A DNA stretch of 45,258 bases. Source: Acidobacteriota bacterium. GTDB lineage: Bacteria; Acidobacteriota; Terriglobia; Bryobacterales; UBA6623. Both the position numbers and the translations under genes were made by a program. Location of the stretch: the NCBI GenBank assembly GCA_027624045.1, contig JAQBUE010000019.1, positions 1 through 45,258 on the forward strand, given 5' to 3'. Below the pieces are notes generated by a model that worked only from the letters and a program-made list of their open reading frames with translations, was not told where the DNA came from and searched no databases. Positions 34,002 through 43,800 of the stretch are shown in pieces (the first letter of the stretch is position 1; every line of letters starts with the position of its first letter).

Positions 34002-34550
34002 ATGAGAACGCACATCAAAGCTTTTGTATTTACAGCAGTGCTGGCTTTGGTCGCCCTTCCGGCGGCACAGGCCACAAATCACACTAAGCGGGCGCTGACC
34101 CCGCTCGAGAATCAAGTGCGGCATGAGTTGGTCATGCTGCCTTACCTGGGGGTCTTCGACAACGTCTCGTACCGCGTCGAGGGCTCAACCGTAACTTTGG
34201 CGGGCCAGGTCTACCGTCCGTCGATGAAGAAATCCGCGGATCGAGCCGTGGCGCGCATCGAGGGCGTCGAGACAGTCGTCAACGAAATTGAAGTCCTGCC
34301 GACTTCGCCGCATGACGACCGCATCCGAAGAGGGTTGCTGCGCGCTCTCTACGGACATCCGGTGCTCGACCGCTATTCGCTGGGCGGGCAGCCTGCGATC
34401 CGGATCATCGTCAACAACGGTGACGTGACGCTCGAAGGCGTCGTGAACCGCGAACTCGAAAAGAACGTCGCCAACTTGCAGGCGAATTCGGTACCAGGCG
34501 TTTTCTCGGTGACGAACAACCTGCGGGTGGAAGTCCCCAAGAAGGGCTAA
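34002..34550 (+). CDS. periplasmic protein with two BON domains
   Basis: The 182-residue protein has a Sec signal peptide (AFVFTAVLALVALPAAQA) and AAGGAG upstream of the ATG. Two BON modules follow: first around residues 40-105 (ENQVRHELVMLPYLGVFD, GSTVTLAGQVYRPSMKKSA, VVNEIEVLP), second around 110-180 (DDRIRRGLLRALYGH, NNGDVTLEGVVNRELEKNVA, VTNNLRVEVP). BON domains bind membranes or other macromolecules, and double-BON proteins of OsmY type are linked to envelope stress. It is monocistronic and ends in a strong terminator, suggesting high expression. Confidence 0.92.
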   Translation: MRTHIKAFVFTAVLALVALPAAQATNHTKRALTPLENQVRHELVMLPYLGVFDNVSYRVEGSTVTLAGQVYRPSMKKSADRAVARIEGVETVVNEIEVLPTSPHDDRIRRGLLRALYGHPVLDRYSLGGQPAIRIIVNNGDVTLEGVVNRELEKNVANLQANSVPGVFSVTNNLRVEVPKKG

Positions 34551-34589
34551 CTCTTAACTTCTCTCCTCACAAAGGGAACACTCAACGGG

Positions 34590-34630
34590 GGGGGCGCCGG
34601 TCAATTGGCCGGCGCCCCCTTCATGTTTTT
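34590..34630 (+). terminator. rho-independent terminator after the BON gene
   Basis: An 11-bp perfect G+C stem (GGGGGCGCCGG / CCGGCGCCCCC) with an eight-base loop is followed by TTCATGTTTTT. Confidence 0.9.
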
Positions 34631-34788
34631 GGGAACGGTTAACAGCGGTGAGTAACCCCGCCGTAACCCCCGAGAACCTTGTGCTTGCGGGCAGGGGCGG
34701 GTTTGCGCGAACGCCGCAGCCGAGCAGAGGATACATGCAGCCAGGCGAGTTTTCATTCTGGGCTAGTGTCGGTCATCAAGCACCTCGA

Positions 34789-36315
34789 TTACTCCGTAAA
34801 CCGGAATGCGTAGAGGTCGGCGTCTTTGAGTTCGAAACGGAGGCGGATCGGCCTACCAGCCAGTTTACTGACGTCGCGGCTGCCTTTCCAGGAGATCACG
34901 CGGTCGAGTTCGTCGCCGTATTGAAGATCGCAATCCTCCAAGGTGAAACCGGGGATCGGGCGGCCGTAGTCTTCCTGGAGTTCGACCCGGACGGTACCGG
35001 CGGCGGACGTGGAGAAGTTGATCCCGAGCCGGCCGCCCTCAAAACGCACCGGCTTCGTGAGGCACTCACCACCAGACAACGGCGCGTTGACCGACACAAA
35101 ACCGTCCACCCGAAGCGTGTAGCGGCGCAGGCTGTTGCCGTCCTTCTGGCGTCCGGCCTCGCTGAGATAGAACGACAGTTCGTTCGCCGCGCCCGGTAGA
35201 TTGGACTTCGTCTCGACGATACCCCAGTTCTGATACTTGTCCCCGTAGAACCAGCTTCCGGGCCGTTGCGGTCCGGGGCGCACAAACGACTCAGGCCAAA
35301 CGTCGAAGTTGAGCGCGTCGCGGCTGCTCATGAACATGCTGTCAGTGAAGGCGGTCCCGGAACGTTCCGAAGCGCTGGCGACAAGCTCACGGTATTCGCG
35401 TTGGGGCAGTTGCTTGGTGGACTCGGCCCAACCGTAGTCAGCGTAGCGCGTGGGGAAGCCGACGAAGATATGCGGCGCGCGGTAGTAGGGGATGACACCA
35501 TTCGTGTAGAGCTGTCCCATACGGCCCGGCGAGTACGTCAGGAAGACGGGCTTCGTCCAGTGGATGAAGTCTTGCGAAGTGCAGGTTCGGATGTCGCGGC
35601 CTTCGCGGAAGTCCCGCACGTAGGCGCGGTACTCGTTGCGCAGTGAATCCCAGAAGGCAAGGTTTTGTGAATCGAAGGCCCCCTCGGTGATGACGGTGTC
35701 GTCGCGAGTGAGCTTCCAGTCGATGCCGTCGGCGGATTCGAAGATGTAGAGGCCGTGTCCGAAGCGGCTGTTGTCGCTGGGGTTGAGCGATTTGCCACGG
35801 CCCATCGCTCGGTATTTGACAGTGCGGTTGGGGTTGCTATCGAGAAAGGGAGTGAAGTTATGCGAGCCGACGCCGTCCCAAATGATGTTGTTCTTCTTCG
35901 AGCCCTCGAACTCAACGATGCCAAGGTCGGGACGAGTCCAGTGGATGCCATCGCGGCTCTCGGCGTAGCAGACGACTTCAGGATGCACGTTCTCGCCCTT
36001 GCCCTGCGTGTAGACGATATGCGTTCCGCGATAGTACATGCGGTAGAGGTCGCCGTCCTGAAAAACAGTCGTGTAGCCGCTGCCATTGCCCTCCCATGGC
36101 TCGTTACGTTCGAGTGAAACCTCACGGGCGATCGGCCGGTGCAGGGTGCGGTTTGCGCCACGAAGTTCGCCGACCAGGAAGTCGTCGACGAATAGCTCTC
36201 GCCGACGGCCGATGTCGATCGGGTCGGAAGACGCGCCAGTGAGCGGGATGCGGGTTGACGCGAGAACCCCAGCGAGTTGCAGCCACTGGCGGCGAGTGGA
36301 AAGTGGGATGTCCAT
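34789..36315 (-). CDS. Tat-exported five-bladed beta-propeller glycosidase-like protein
   Basis: The 508-residue protein begins with a Tat-like signal (STRRQWLQLAGVLAS). The remainder has repeated WTRPDLGI, SADGIDWKLTRDD and SQDFIHWTKPVFLTYSPG segments that mark GH32/43/68-type five-bladed propellers. Such proteins, common in planctomycetes and acidobacteria, are annotated as glycoside hydrolases, but catalytic carboxylates cannot be assigned with certainty here. The C-terminus (from about residue 400) looks like a beta-sandwich (GRLGINFSTSAAGTVRVELQ). The ATG at 36315 has AAGGAACG upstream and begins just before the signal; the longer frame to 36351 is less likely. It follows plsX on the same strand after about 130 bp. 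Confidence 0.82.
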   Translation of the reverse strand: MDIPLSTRRQWLQLAGVLASTRIPLTGASSDPIDIGRRRELFVDDFLVGELRGANRTLHRPIAREVSLERNEPWEGNGSGYTTVFQDGDLYRMYYRGTHIVYTQGKGENVHPEVVCYAESRDGIHWTRPDLGIVEFEGSKKNNIIWDGVGSHNFTPFLDSNPNRTVKYRAMGRGKSLNPSDNSRFGHGLYIFESADGIDWKLTRDDTVITEGAFDSQNLAFWDSLRNEYRAYVRDFREGRDIRTCTSQDFIHWTKPVFLTYSPGRMGQLYTNGVIPYYRAPHIFVGFPTRYADYGWAESTKQLPQREYRELVASASERSGTAFTDSMFMSSRDALNFDVWPESFVRPGPQRPGSWFYGDKYQNWGIVETKSNLPGAANELSFYLSEAGRQKDGNSLRRYTLRVDGFVSVNAPLSGGECLTKPVRFEGGRLGINFSTSAAGTVRVELQEDYGRPIPGFTLEDCDLQYGDELDRVISWKGSRDVSKLAGRPIRLRFELKDADLYAFRFTE

Positions 36316-36446
36316 CAGCGTTCCTTCCTTGTCGGTGGCCGCACCGCCCACGTGGTGCGGGCTCTTGCCAGCGGGCCCGCTCCGTTAGGCGCTCTGCCTC
36401 TGGTTGCGTCCCACCTCAGAGGCCAACGGCTATGGGCACGGGACGC

Positions 36447-37472
36447 CTAGCCTAACGATTCGACGGCGGGGACTTCTTCCATGCCCGCCAGGAGGGTAGC
36501 TTCAATCTCTTTATTGACGCCGCCTTGGTAGGATTCGCGGGCGACGCGGACGGCGTTCTTGATGGCGTTGGCGTTGGAGCGTCCGTGGCAGATGATGGAA
36601 ACGCCTTTGACGCCGAGCAGCGGGGCTCCGCCGTATTCGGAATAGTCGACTCGCTTGCGAAAGTCTTCGTAGGCCCCGCGGGAAAGCGCGTAGCCGAGTT
36701 GGCGCGTCAAGGTGGATTCGAGCGAAGAGCGCAGCATCGACTTGATCGCTTTCACAAGCCCTTCGCTGACCTTCAGTGCGACGTTACCGGTAAAGCCGTC
36801 ACAGACGATAACGTCAGCGTGGCCGCTGTACAGATCCTGTCCCTCGACGTTGCCGATGAAATTGATGGGTAGTTTCTTGAGCAGCGGCGTCGCTTGGCGC
36901 GTCAGCTCGTTCCCCTTGTGCTCTTCCTCGCCAATCGAGAGGATGCCGACGCGAGGATTCTCGCGGTGGCAGACAACTCGCGAGTAAACGGCGCCCATGA
37001 CAGCGAAGTCGGCGAGCATGTCGGCGTCGCAATCGACGTTCGCGCCTACATCGAGCAGGACGGCCAGAGTTCCTTCCAGGGTCGGGAAGACTTGGGCGAT
37101 GGCGGGGCGATGAACACCGGGCAGCACGCCCAGAACGACCTTCGAAATAGCCATGGCCGCGCCGGTATGGCCGGCCGAAATGACGCCCTGTGCCAGTCCA
37201 TCGCGGACCAGGCGGGCGGCGACTCGAATCGAACTATCCTTGGCCCGAACCGCTTTGCCGGCCACGTCGGACATCGAGATGACTTCGCTGGCGTGCGCGA
37301 TCTCTATCGGCAGTTTAGCGGCGTCGTGCTTGGCGAGCTCGGCACGCAGTACGTCCTCACGCCCCACCAAGATGACTGCAGCACCATACTCGCGGGCGGC
37401 AAGCACAGCGCCCTCTACTTCCGCGCCGGGGGCTTGATCTCCTCCCATCGCGTCGATGGCAATCTTGAGCAT
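36447..37472 (-). CDS. plsX: phosphate acyltransferase PlsX
   Basis: The protein shows the PlsX pattern: [20 protein letters not shown] at the N-terminus, [53 protein letters not shown] and [18 protein letters not shown]. It converts acyl-ACP and phosphate to acyl-phosphate for phosphatidic acid synthesis. The start at 37472 is set by the family N-terminus; the frame is open to 37544. Order yceD-rpmF-plsX on one strand is the widely conserved arrangement; the usual following fabH/fabD genes are absent here, and a glycosidase-like gene takes their place. Confidence 0.97.
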   Translation of the reverse strand: MLKIAIDAMGGDQAPGAEVEGAVLAAREYGAAVILVGREDVLRAELAKHDAAKLPIEIAHASEVISMSDVAGKAVRAKDSSIRVAARLVRDGLAQGVISAGHTGAAMAISKVVLGVLPGVHRPAIAQVFPTLEGTLAVLLDVGANVDCDADMLADFAVMGAVYSRVVCHRENPRVGILSIGEEEHKGNELTRQATPLLKKLPINFIGNVEGQDLYSGHADVIVCDGFTGNVALKVSEGLVKAIKSMLRSSLESTLTRQLGYALSRGAYEDFRKRVDYSEYGGAPLLGVKGVSIICHGRSNANAIKNAVRVARESYQGGVNKEIEATLLAGMEEVPAVESLG

Positions 37473-37598
37473 CGGTTTCTCGGGCAAAGGTAGGACTCGC
37501 GAACGCAGTGCTGGTATTTTTGTACCCCACCGAATATCGGTCAATCGCTCCGCCGAGCCGGCAGGTGGGCCGAAGTCGAAGGCGGACGAGTGTGACGG

Positions 37599-37781
37599 CT
37601 ACTCGGTTTTCATCTCGACCACTTCCCGGCCGCGATACTGGCCACACTCGGGACAGACCCGATGGGGGAGCTTCCTCTCGCCACAATTGGGGCAGATAGC
37701 CGGAGTGGCTATCGTGAGAAAGTCGTTGGCCCGGCGTTTGTGCGTGCGGGCTTTGGAATGTTTACGTTTTGGATTCGGCAT
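37599..37781 (-). CDS. rpmF: 50S ribosomal protein bL32
   Basis: The 60-residue protein has the standard N-terminus ([19 protein letters not shown]) and a four-cysteine zinc ribbon ([18 protein letters not shown]), i.e. the zinc-binding form. It is 10 bp downstream of yceD on the same strand and about 125 bp upstream of plsX. Confidence 0.98.
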   Translation of the reverse strand: MPNPKRKHSKARTHKRRANDFLTIATPAICPNCGERKLPHRVCPECGQYRGREVVEMKTE

Positions 37782-37791
37782 TGACGGTTCT

Positions 37792-38367
37792 CTAAGATTT
37801 CAGTTTCGATCGAACGTGCCGCAGGGTGTCCCAGCGGGGATCGACAAGATTTTTCTGGCAGCGGCACTCGGCCGAGCCACGTATGTTGCCACAGGTGGGG
37901 CAGAAGCCCTGACAATTCTCATCGCAGAGGGCGCGCATGGGGAGCCACAGCAAAAGCTGTTCTCTGACAACATCACCCAGTTCCAGTCCGCGCTCCTCAT
38001 AAAAACCTATGTCCGTGTCATCCCGCTCGATTCGAATCTCCTCGGATCGGGCGATCATCGCCATCGGGTAGTAGTACAGATCGAACTTCTCATGGACCTG
38101 TTCCGAAACGAGCTCTAAGCAGCGAGCACAAGGGCCGGCAACCTGTCCATCAATCTCTCCCCTGACGCGTATTGTGCGGGAACCCTGTCGATCGAGCAAC
38201 TCCGCCACACCCACAACGTGCAACCGATCGTCCTGCCGCCAGTCACTATCGGCCAGCACAATCGCGCCGGGAGCGAAATAGCTGTCGAACTGAACTACTC
38301 GACGCTGCAATTCCGCGACTTCAATGAGCACGCTTCCAGCCTCGCTGAAGACCACACCAACGACCAT
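37792..38367 (-). CDS. yceD: YceD/DUF177 family protein
   Basis: The 191-residue frame carries the DUF177 features: [20 protein letters not shown] in the middle and a C-terminal cysteine cluster ([18 protein letters not shown]) likely to bind zinc. YceD proteins are linked to 23S rRNA accumulation and are nearly always immediately upstream of rpmF, as here. Family members begin near [10 protein letters not shown], so the GTG at 38331 is a plausible alternative start that would shorten the protein by 12 residues. Confidence 0.92.
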   Translation of the reverse strand: MVVGVVFSEAGSVLIEVAELQRRVVQFDSYFAPGAIVLADSDWRQDDRLHVVGVAELLDRQGSRTIRVRGEIDGQVAGPCARCLELVSEQVHEKFDLYYYPMAMIARSEEIRIERDDTDIGFYEERGLELGDVVREQLLLWLPMRALCDENCQGFCPTCGNIRGSAECRCQKNLVDPRWDTLRHVRSKLKS

Positions 38368-38843
38368 TATAACCTGACAATATAACCTATCAAGGCCACC
38401 GCATGGGCGAAGAGAGTTGCCGGGCGCTTGGTGATCGACGGCCAGAAACGACTGCGCCAGCGAGAAGAGTTAATCTTCGTCGCCGGCGCAGGTGGGTTCG
38501 TGTGTGGGAAGAGCGAGGATACACAGGAATGGGACGCGATTCGGGACGTCTCGCAACTCAGGAATTCCTGAAGCTGCTCCAGCTCACCTCTTGTCTACTA
38601 GATGAGACGTCTGAGACGGTTATTTTTACGGCTTGAAAAATAGCCCCCCACCCAAGGATTCGCGCCGTGGCGGTGGTCGACAGCCCGTAAGGCCTTGTTT
38701 CAAAAGCATTTCATACTACCTTTTTCTTCATGGTGAAATTGACAAGCAGCGGCGCCCAAGGCGAAAATAGAAGAGTTCTGCCGTAAGAATGCCTGTCTGA
38801 TACGTCATAGTACTCTCAGGCACAGCGGCGCCTAAAAAGCCCT
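38368..38843. other. intergenic upstream of the ECF sigma gene
   Basis: No gene is supported. One plus-strand frame (GTG 38431 to TGA 38569-38571, RLRQREELIFVAGAGGFV) is open but unrecognised. A TTGACA at 38739-38744 could be a -35 box for the sigma operon, though the -10 17 bp later (CGAAAA) is poor. AGCGGCGCC and CGTAAGAATG each occur twice (38748/38824 and 38782/38847), forming an imperfect direct repeat that runs into the sigma start. Confidence 0.35.
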
Positions 38844-39392
38844 GTGCGTAAGAATGGCCAGCATGAGTCTGCTGTCCGCGAAACCGAAAAACTGTTCGCG
38901 GAGTGCCGCGAGGGTCTGATTCGATACCTCCGGTACTACATGGATGACAGCTCGGAGGCCGAGGACATTGCGCAAGAAGCGTTCGTTCGGTTTTATGAGT
39001 CGCGTATCAGGAAAGAGGAAATCCTGCAGCCGCGAGCTTGGTTGTTTCGGGTCGCCCACAATCTGATCATCGATCGCGGGCGTAAAAAGAAGCCGGAACT
39101 GCTGGACGAAGAGGGTTGGATGAGCATCGAGCGGCGGCTGGTTTCGCCCTCGGCGCCGGTGGACGCAAAGGTTTACGTTTCGCAGCTTCCATGGCATCGG
39201 CTAAGCGCCATGGAGTTGAAATGCATGAGGCTGCGAACAGAGGGTTTGGCACTCCGAGAAATTGGAGAGGTTTTAGATCTGGCAATTTCAAGTGTTGTCA
39301 GCTACTTGGCCAGAGCGACGAAAAAGTTAGGGGCCGTAGAGGTTAGTGAGAATCAGACATCTCAGCACGGAAGAACTCCTGCTCCAGTGTGA
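38844..39392 (+). CDS. ECF-type RNA polymerase sigma factor
   Basis: This 182-residue protein has sigma region 2 (RYLRYYMDDSSEAEDIAQEA, FVRFYESR, RAWLFRVAHNLIIDRGRK) and region 4 (LSAMELKCMRLRTEGLALRE, IGEVLDLAISSVVSYLARAT, a helix-turn-helix for the -35 element), without regions 1 and 3. The probable start is GTG 38844, with no strong ribosome-binding site. Its 3' end overlaps the anti-sigma gene by 47 bp, so the two are translationally coupled. A TonB-dependent receptor follows in the same operon, suggesting surface-signal control of uptake. Confidence 0.95.
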   Translation: MRKNGQHESAVRETEKLFAECREGLIRYLRYYMDDSSEAEDIAQEAFVRFYESRIRKEEILQPRAWLFRVAHNLIIDRGRKKKPELLDEEGWMSIERRLVSPSAPVDAKVYVSQLPWHRLSAMELKCMRLRTEGLALREIGEVLDLAISSVVSYLARATKKLGAVEVSENQTSQHGRTPAPV

Positions 39393-40887
39393 AGGTGAGT
39401 TGGGATTTGAGCGCGCGACGCACTTGGATGAGTGCGAGCCGTGCCGGGCCGCCTTACTTCATATGGTGGAACTGCTCGGCGAAGCCGAAAAGGAGTTGCG
39501 GTCGAGCGTCGCGGCGGAAACGCCGATGGAACGCGCGGCGGCGTGGGAGTCGTTGGAAGACCGCATCGGTCGGCCGACGGTTGTAGCCTTCCCAGTGCGT
39601 TGGGTGGTGCCCTACGCGGCGGCGGCGGCGCTCGGATTCGCGGTGTTCAGCGGGGTGGTGGGGAACGACCTGTTCGGTCCTGATCGAGCCACCGAAACGG
39701 CCACCCTTAGCCAGACTCCGCTTCCCGGGTTGGCTGTAGTTCCCGAAATCGACACAGTGGAACAAGCGGTTAGCAATCCGGAAGTAGCTGCCGGGCCTGA
39801 GATGGTAACGGTTGCGCCTGCCGCGCCCGATGAGTTTGCCAAGGTTGCCCCCTTGGTCGCGCCGGCTGTGGTCAACTTGGCTCGAGTCCTGCCTCAGCGA
39901 TATCAGCTTGACCCTGCTTATTCAACGACAGCAGCGGTGCCGGAGACGGCGCTCGTCGTACTGGCACCCAAGATTACATCAATGGGCATGCGGCCGATCG
40001 AGCTGGCATTTCTGTCGCCAGTCTTGAGCCTTCCCGCGCTCGAACCCCGTGTCGAAGAACATCCCGGCGAGCAGCCCCTGACGTTGGCGGCCGCGCAAGC
40101 CATTGTCGAAGGCCACTGGATGCTGCATCGCGCTGAGGTTTGGCGAGAAGATATTTCACCTGCTTGGACGCAAGAGGGGCTGGTCTTTCGCGGCACGGTT
40201 GAAAACGAAAGTGCCCGCGAAACGGTAACAGCCGCGATTCGGGCCGTTCAGAAAGATCGCAACATCCCGGTCGAGTTGGCCGTGCGAGAGTCGGCAGCGA
40301 GCGCTGTCAGGGCGGCTGTTTTAAATACGGAGACCGCTGGTGTGCCTGGCGGCGCGGTTCGAACATCCTTGCTGGAGCACTTTGGTGACGCGGCGCGCCG
40401 CTCGTTTGCCTCGACGCAGCCTTCCGCTCTCGAAGGCGAACTGGACCGCTTCGTCAACAACGTTTTCGGAAGCCAATCCCGCCTACTTTCTCACGCCTAC
40501 GAATTGAGTAGCCTGATGCAGGCTGTTCCCGTTGAGTTGCTGCCGCGGTTAACGTCGTCGAGCCGGCTTCTGGATCTGGTTTCGACCCATGCCGACGAGG
40601 TTCGGCGCGAGCAGTCGCGGATTTACGATCTACTGTCGGAAGGGTTGCCCCGCAAGTACTGGACCTACCAGGCGAACGAGGACAACGCGCCTCCCGCCAG
40701 CCCGCATGCCGAGGCGGAAGCATTACTGCAAGGCGCATTGGAACTCGACGCCAATCTCACCGCTCTGTTGAGCACTCCCCGCCAGCTGCTTGATGCCGGC
40801 GATATCGACGTTTCTTGCGGAGAGGCGCTCAGCCGCATCCGCACCCGTTCGAACCGAATCAAGGCCGCTACCGCTAAACTACGGTAG
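39346..40887 (+). CDS. large membrane anti-sigma factor with zinc-finger motif
   Basis: The N-terminus carries a ZAS-type motif H26-x3-C30-x2-C33 (HLDECEPC), the sigma-binding, zinc- or redox-linked signature. A single TM helix follows around residues 83-106 (WVVPYAAAAALGFAVFSGVV), then about 400 residues expected in the periplasm. That part includes a segment near residue 270-300 (EGLVFRGTVENESARETVTA) reminiscent of BON/secretin-N folds and a mostly helical C-terminus. At 513 residues it is much longer than typical ZAS anti-sigmas (about 200-250). The start is GTG inside the sigma gene. The stop is 6 bp before the receptor gene, making a three-gene operon. Confidence 0.85.
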   Translation: MRIRHLSTEELLLQCEGELGFERATHLDECEPCRAALLHMVELLGEAEKELRSSVAAETPMERAAAWESLEDRIGRPTVVAFPVRWVVPYAAAAALGFAVFSGVVGNDLFGPDRATETATLSQTPLPGLAVVPEIDTVEQAVSNPEVAAGPEMVTVAPAAPDEFAKVAPLVAPAVVNLARVLPQRYQLDPAYSTTAAVPETALVVLAPKITSMGMRPIELAFLSPVLSLPALEPRVEEHPGEQPLTLAAAQAIVEGHWMLHRAEVWREDISPAWTQEGLVFRGTVENESARETVTAAIRAVQKDRNIPVELAVRESAASAVRAAVLNTETAGVPGGAVRTSLLEHFGDAARRSFASTQPSALEGELDRFVNNVFGSQSRLLSHAYELSSLMQAVPVELLPRLTSSSRLLDLVSTHADEVRREQSRIYDLLSEGLPRKYWTYQANEDNAPPASPHAEAEALLQGALELDANLTALLSTPRQLLDAGDIDVSCGEALSRIRTRSNRIKAATAKLR

Positions 40888-40893
40888 GCGGCT

Positions 40894-43800
40894 ATGCGCC
40901 ACCGAATCCACCTTGTGGCAGCGGCTTGCCTGCTGGCCGTGGTTTTACAGGCCGCTGAGCCGGGCTTGATCCGGGGGCGTGTGAGCACCTCCGCCACCGA
41001 GCCGCTGCTCGGCGTCCAAATCGAACTCATTGACTTTTCTTCGGGCAAGGTCATCGTTACCCATAGCGATACGCAAGGGAGCTTCGGGTTCCCGAACCTG
41101 CCGACGGGGCGCTACTCGGTGTCTCTCTCCCTCGATGACTACGCCACGCAGCGCTTGGGCCCTTATGAGCTTCTGCCGGGAATCCCTCTCGACCTATCGG
41201 TTCAACTGAATCCCCTGGCGCCCCCGCTGACACGCGCCAAGGCGGGGCTAGAAGGTATTGCGCTCGAATACGGCCTTGTACGTGAGCAGATCGAGAGTTT
41301 CCCGGTCTTGGTGGGGAGTGAGGGCAGGACGTCTGTCGATAAGCTGTTGCTGATGGTTCCGGGCATGAGCCCAACCGAGTCACTGGAGATCAACCCATTT
41401 TCCGGCCGGGCCGCGGCGGTGTCGGCGAACGGCTCACGGCGCTCGGCGATCAATTACCAGTTTGACGGCGCCGCGAACAACTCGCAGAACCGCCTGACGG
41501 GAGCGCAGGCCGCCACATTCGGGCCGGCACCGGAAGCGGTCGAGACATTCCGGGTCATCACACATACCTATTCGGCGCAAGACGGCAGAAACGCCGGCGC
41601 CATTGTCGCCCCCCTCACGCGCGGTGGCGGGAACTCGTGGCACGGGCAGATGCGGGGTTTTTGGCGCCCGGGGCAGGGCGACCCAATTGAGACGTTTGAC
41701 GGCTCGAAAGACTCTATGCGGGGATGGGCCGGGGGCGGGCAAATCGGCGGCCCGCTGTGGCGCAAGCATGGACTTTTCTTCTTCGCTGACGCGGAAGGCT
41801 GGCAGACCGAGCGCGAGCACTTCGAGATCGGCAACGTCCTCACCGCGGCGGAGCGAGCAGGAGATTTCTCGACGGTTCCGGCGCTCGAAAGACCGGTTGA
41901 TCCCGCCACGTTGCAGCCGTATCCGGACGCACAGTTGCCGGCGAGCGCCTTCAACCCGCTGATGAAGAAATACCTGGAAACGTTTCTGCCGCTTCCGAAC
42001 AGCGGGTCGAATCTGTATCAGACCCAGAGCTCGCTCAACAGCAGCGGGGAGATGCTGCTTGGCCGCTTGGATCTCCGGCGGCGCGATTGGTCGCTGAGCT
42101 GGAGTCATCACATGTTTCGGAACGTGGTGCGCGATCCTTTCACCGAGGAGTTTCTGACAGCGCCCGGAGTGGCTGAGCGGCGCCGGCAACTTGCCCATAA
42201 CTCACAGATTTCGATCACGCACTCACCGACGTCTCGATTCACGCACTCGGCGCGGCTGGCAGGACAGCGGTTGTCGGTCGAGCGTTGGCAGGGATTGCTG
42301 GACTACCGGGACGTCTCGGCGCAAAGTTTCGGGTTCGACTTTGAAAGTTTCGGCGCCAGCCCGGGCACGGTTCCCGACGTGACGCTGCTGAACAACACCG
42401 GAGCTGTGAAGCTGCAAATCGCTCCGTTCCTGTTCAGCGAGGACTCGGCGCAAACCACGTTTCAGCTCAGCGAAGATGCGAACTATCGCGCGGGCCGCGC
42501 GGTGCTGCGCGGAGGCGTTTCCGTTCAGCGCGGGATCTGGCCGTTTTCGAACGTTGAGAACCCTGCGGGCACTTTCACTTTCGGAATCCCGGCCTCCGAT
42601 GGGACGAGGAACAGCGTCGCCAACCTGTTGAGCGGCGTTCCGAGCAGCTATCGTTTGCAGACTCCCCGCCAGCTCGACTTGCGCTGGACCGAGTGGGCAT
42701 TCTACGGCGAAGCCGAGCTGCGGCCGTTTCGCGGAGCACAAGTGACGTTCGGGCTGCGCTATGAGGCGCAACCCCCGGCGGTTGATACCCACAACCGCAT
42801 CGCGGCGTTCCGTGAAGACGTAGAGTCGCAAGCGTTCCCCAATACGTTGCCGAACTTGATTTTTCCGGGCGATCCGGATGGCGAGCGTGGTCCGCTGCCT
42901 CGCTCAACAATTGAGTCCGATGGCAAGCATTTCGCGCCCCGTGCCGGTTTGAGCTACTCGCCGTCATCGGACAATCGGGTTTCCCGCTGGATATTGGGCG
43001 AGTCGGGCCGCTCGGTCTTTCGGGTCTCCTACGGCATCTTCCATGATTTCGGAACCTTTGCCGGTTCCAGCGCGGCCGCGCTGTTTCAGGCGACGTATCC
43101 GCCGTTCAGTACCGACAATCGTTTTGACTTCACGCAGTTCACGGGCACGCGGGGGAGTTTCGAGGCACCGCTCTCGACGGTTCCGGTGCCGGACCCGAAC
43201 ACGATTCTCAGTCAGAAGGTGACGTACCCCATCCGGGTGTTCGATCGCGACTTCGAAAACGCCTACGCTCACCACTGGACCGCCGGATGGCAGCGCTTGT
43301 TGCCGGGTCGGGTGCTCGTGAGCGGTACGTACCTCGGGACGCGGGCGCTGCGGCTGCAGCGCCAAAGAGAACTCAACGTGTTCCAGCGCGACGCCATTCA
43401 GCCCTTTAATGGCATCACCCGCATGAGGAAGTTCTTTTCGCAGTACACCGACATCCGGCAGTTTGAGAGTACCGGCGGCAGCCGCTATGAGGCGATTCAG
43501 ATTCGCGCCACGCGCTACCTGAGCCGGGGACTCGCGTTTGATCTCAGCTACAACTGGTCAAAAGCCTACGACAACGGCAGCACGACATTTGGTCAGGAAC
43601 TCGAAACCGAGCCTTGGGCTCTTTCCAATTTCGACCGGCGCCATACTCTGACGGCTACTTGGTTCTACCAGGTCGGCCTGGCCCCGGGCTTGCGAACCCA
43701 TGCGCCCTGGCTCGATGGCCTGCGGGTCAGCGGAACGTGGCGCTATCGTTCCGGCTTGCCGCTTGATATCCAGCAGACGCAGGACCCCACCTTCAGCTTC

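Noticed and set aside
33642..34124. 160-codon minus-strand frame
   Set aside because: Overlaps the BON gene antisense and has no recognisable domain, start signal or composition of a real gene.
38403..38636. 77-codon plus-strand frame upstream of the sigma gene
   Set aside because: Arg-rich random-looking peptide with no ribosome-binding site; an alternative frame in the same DNA is equally open.
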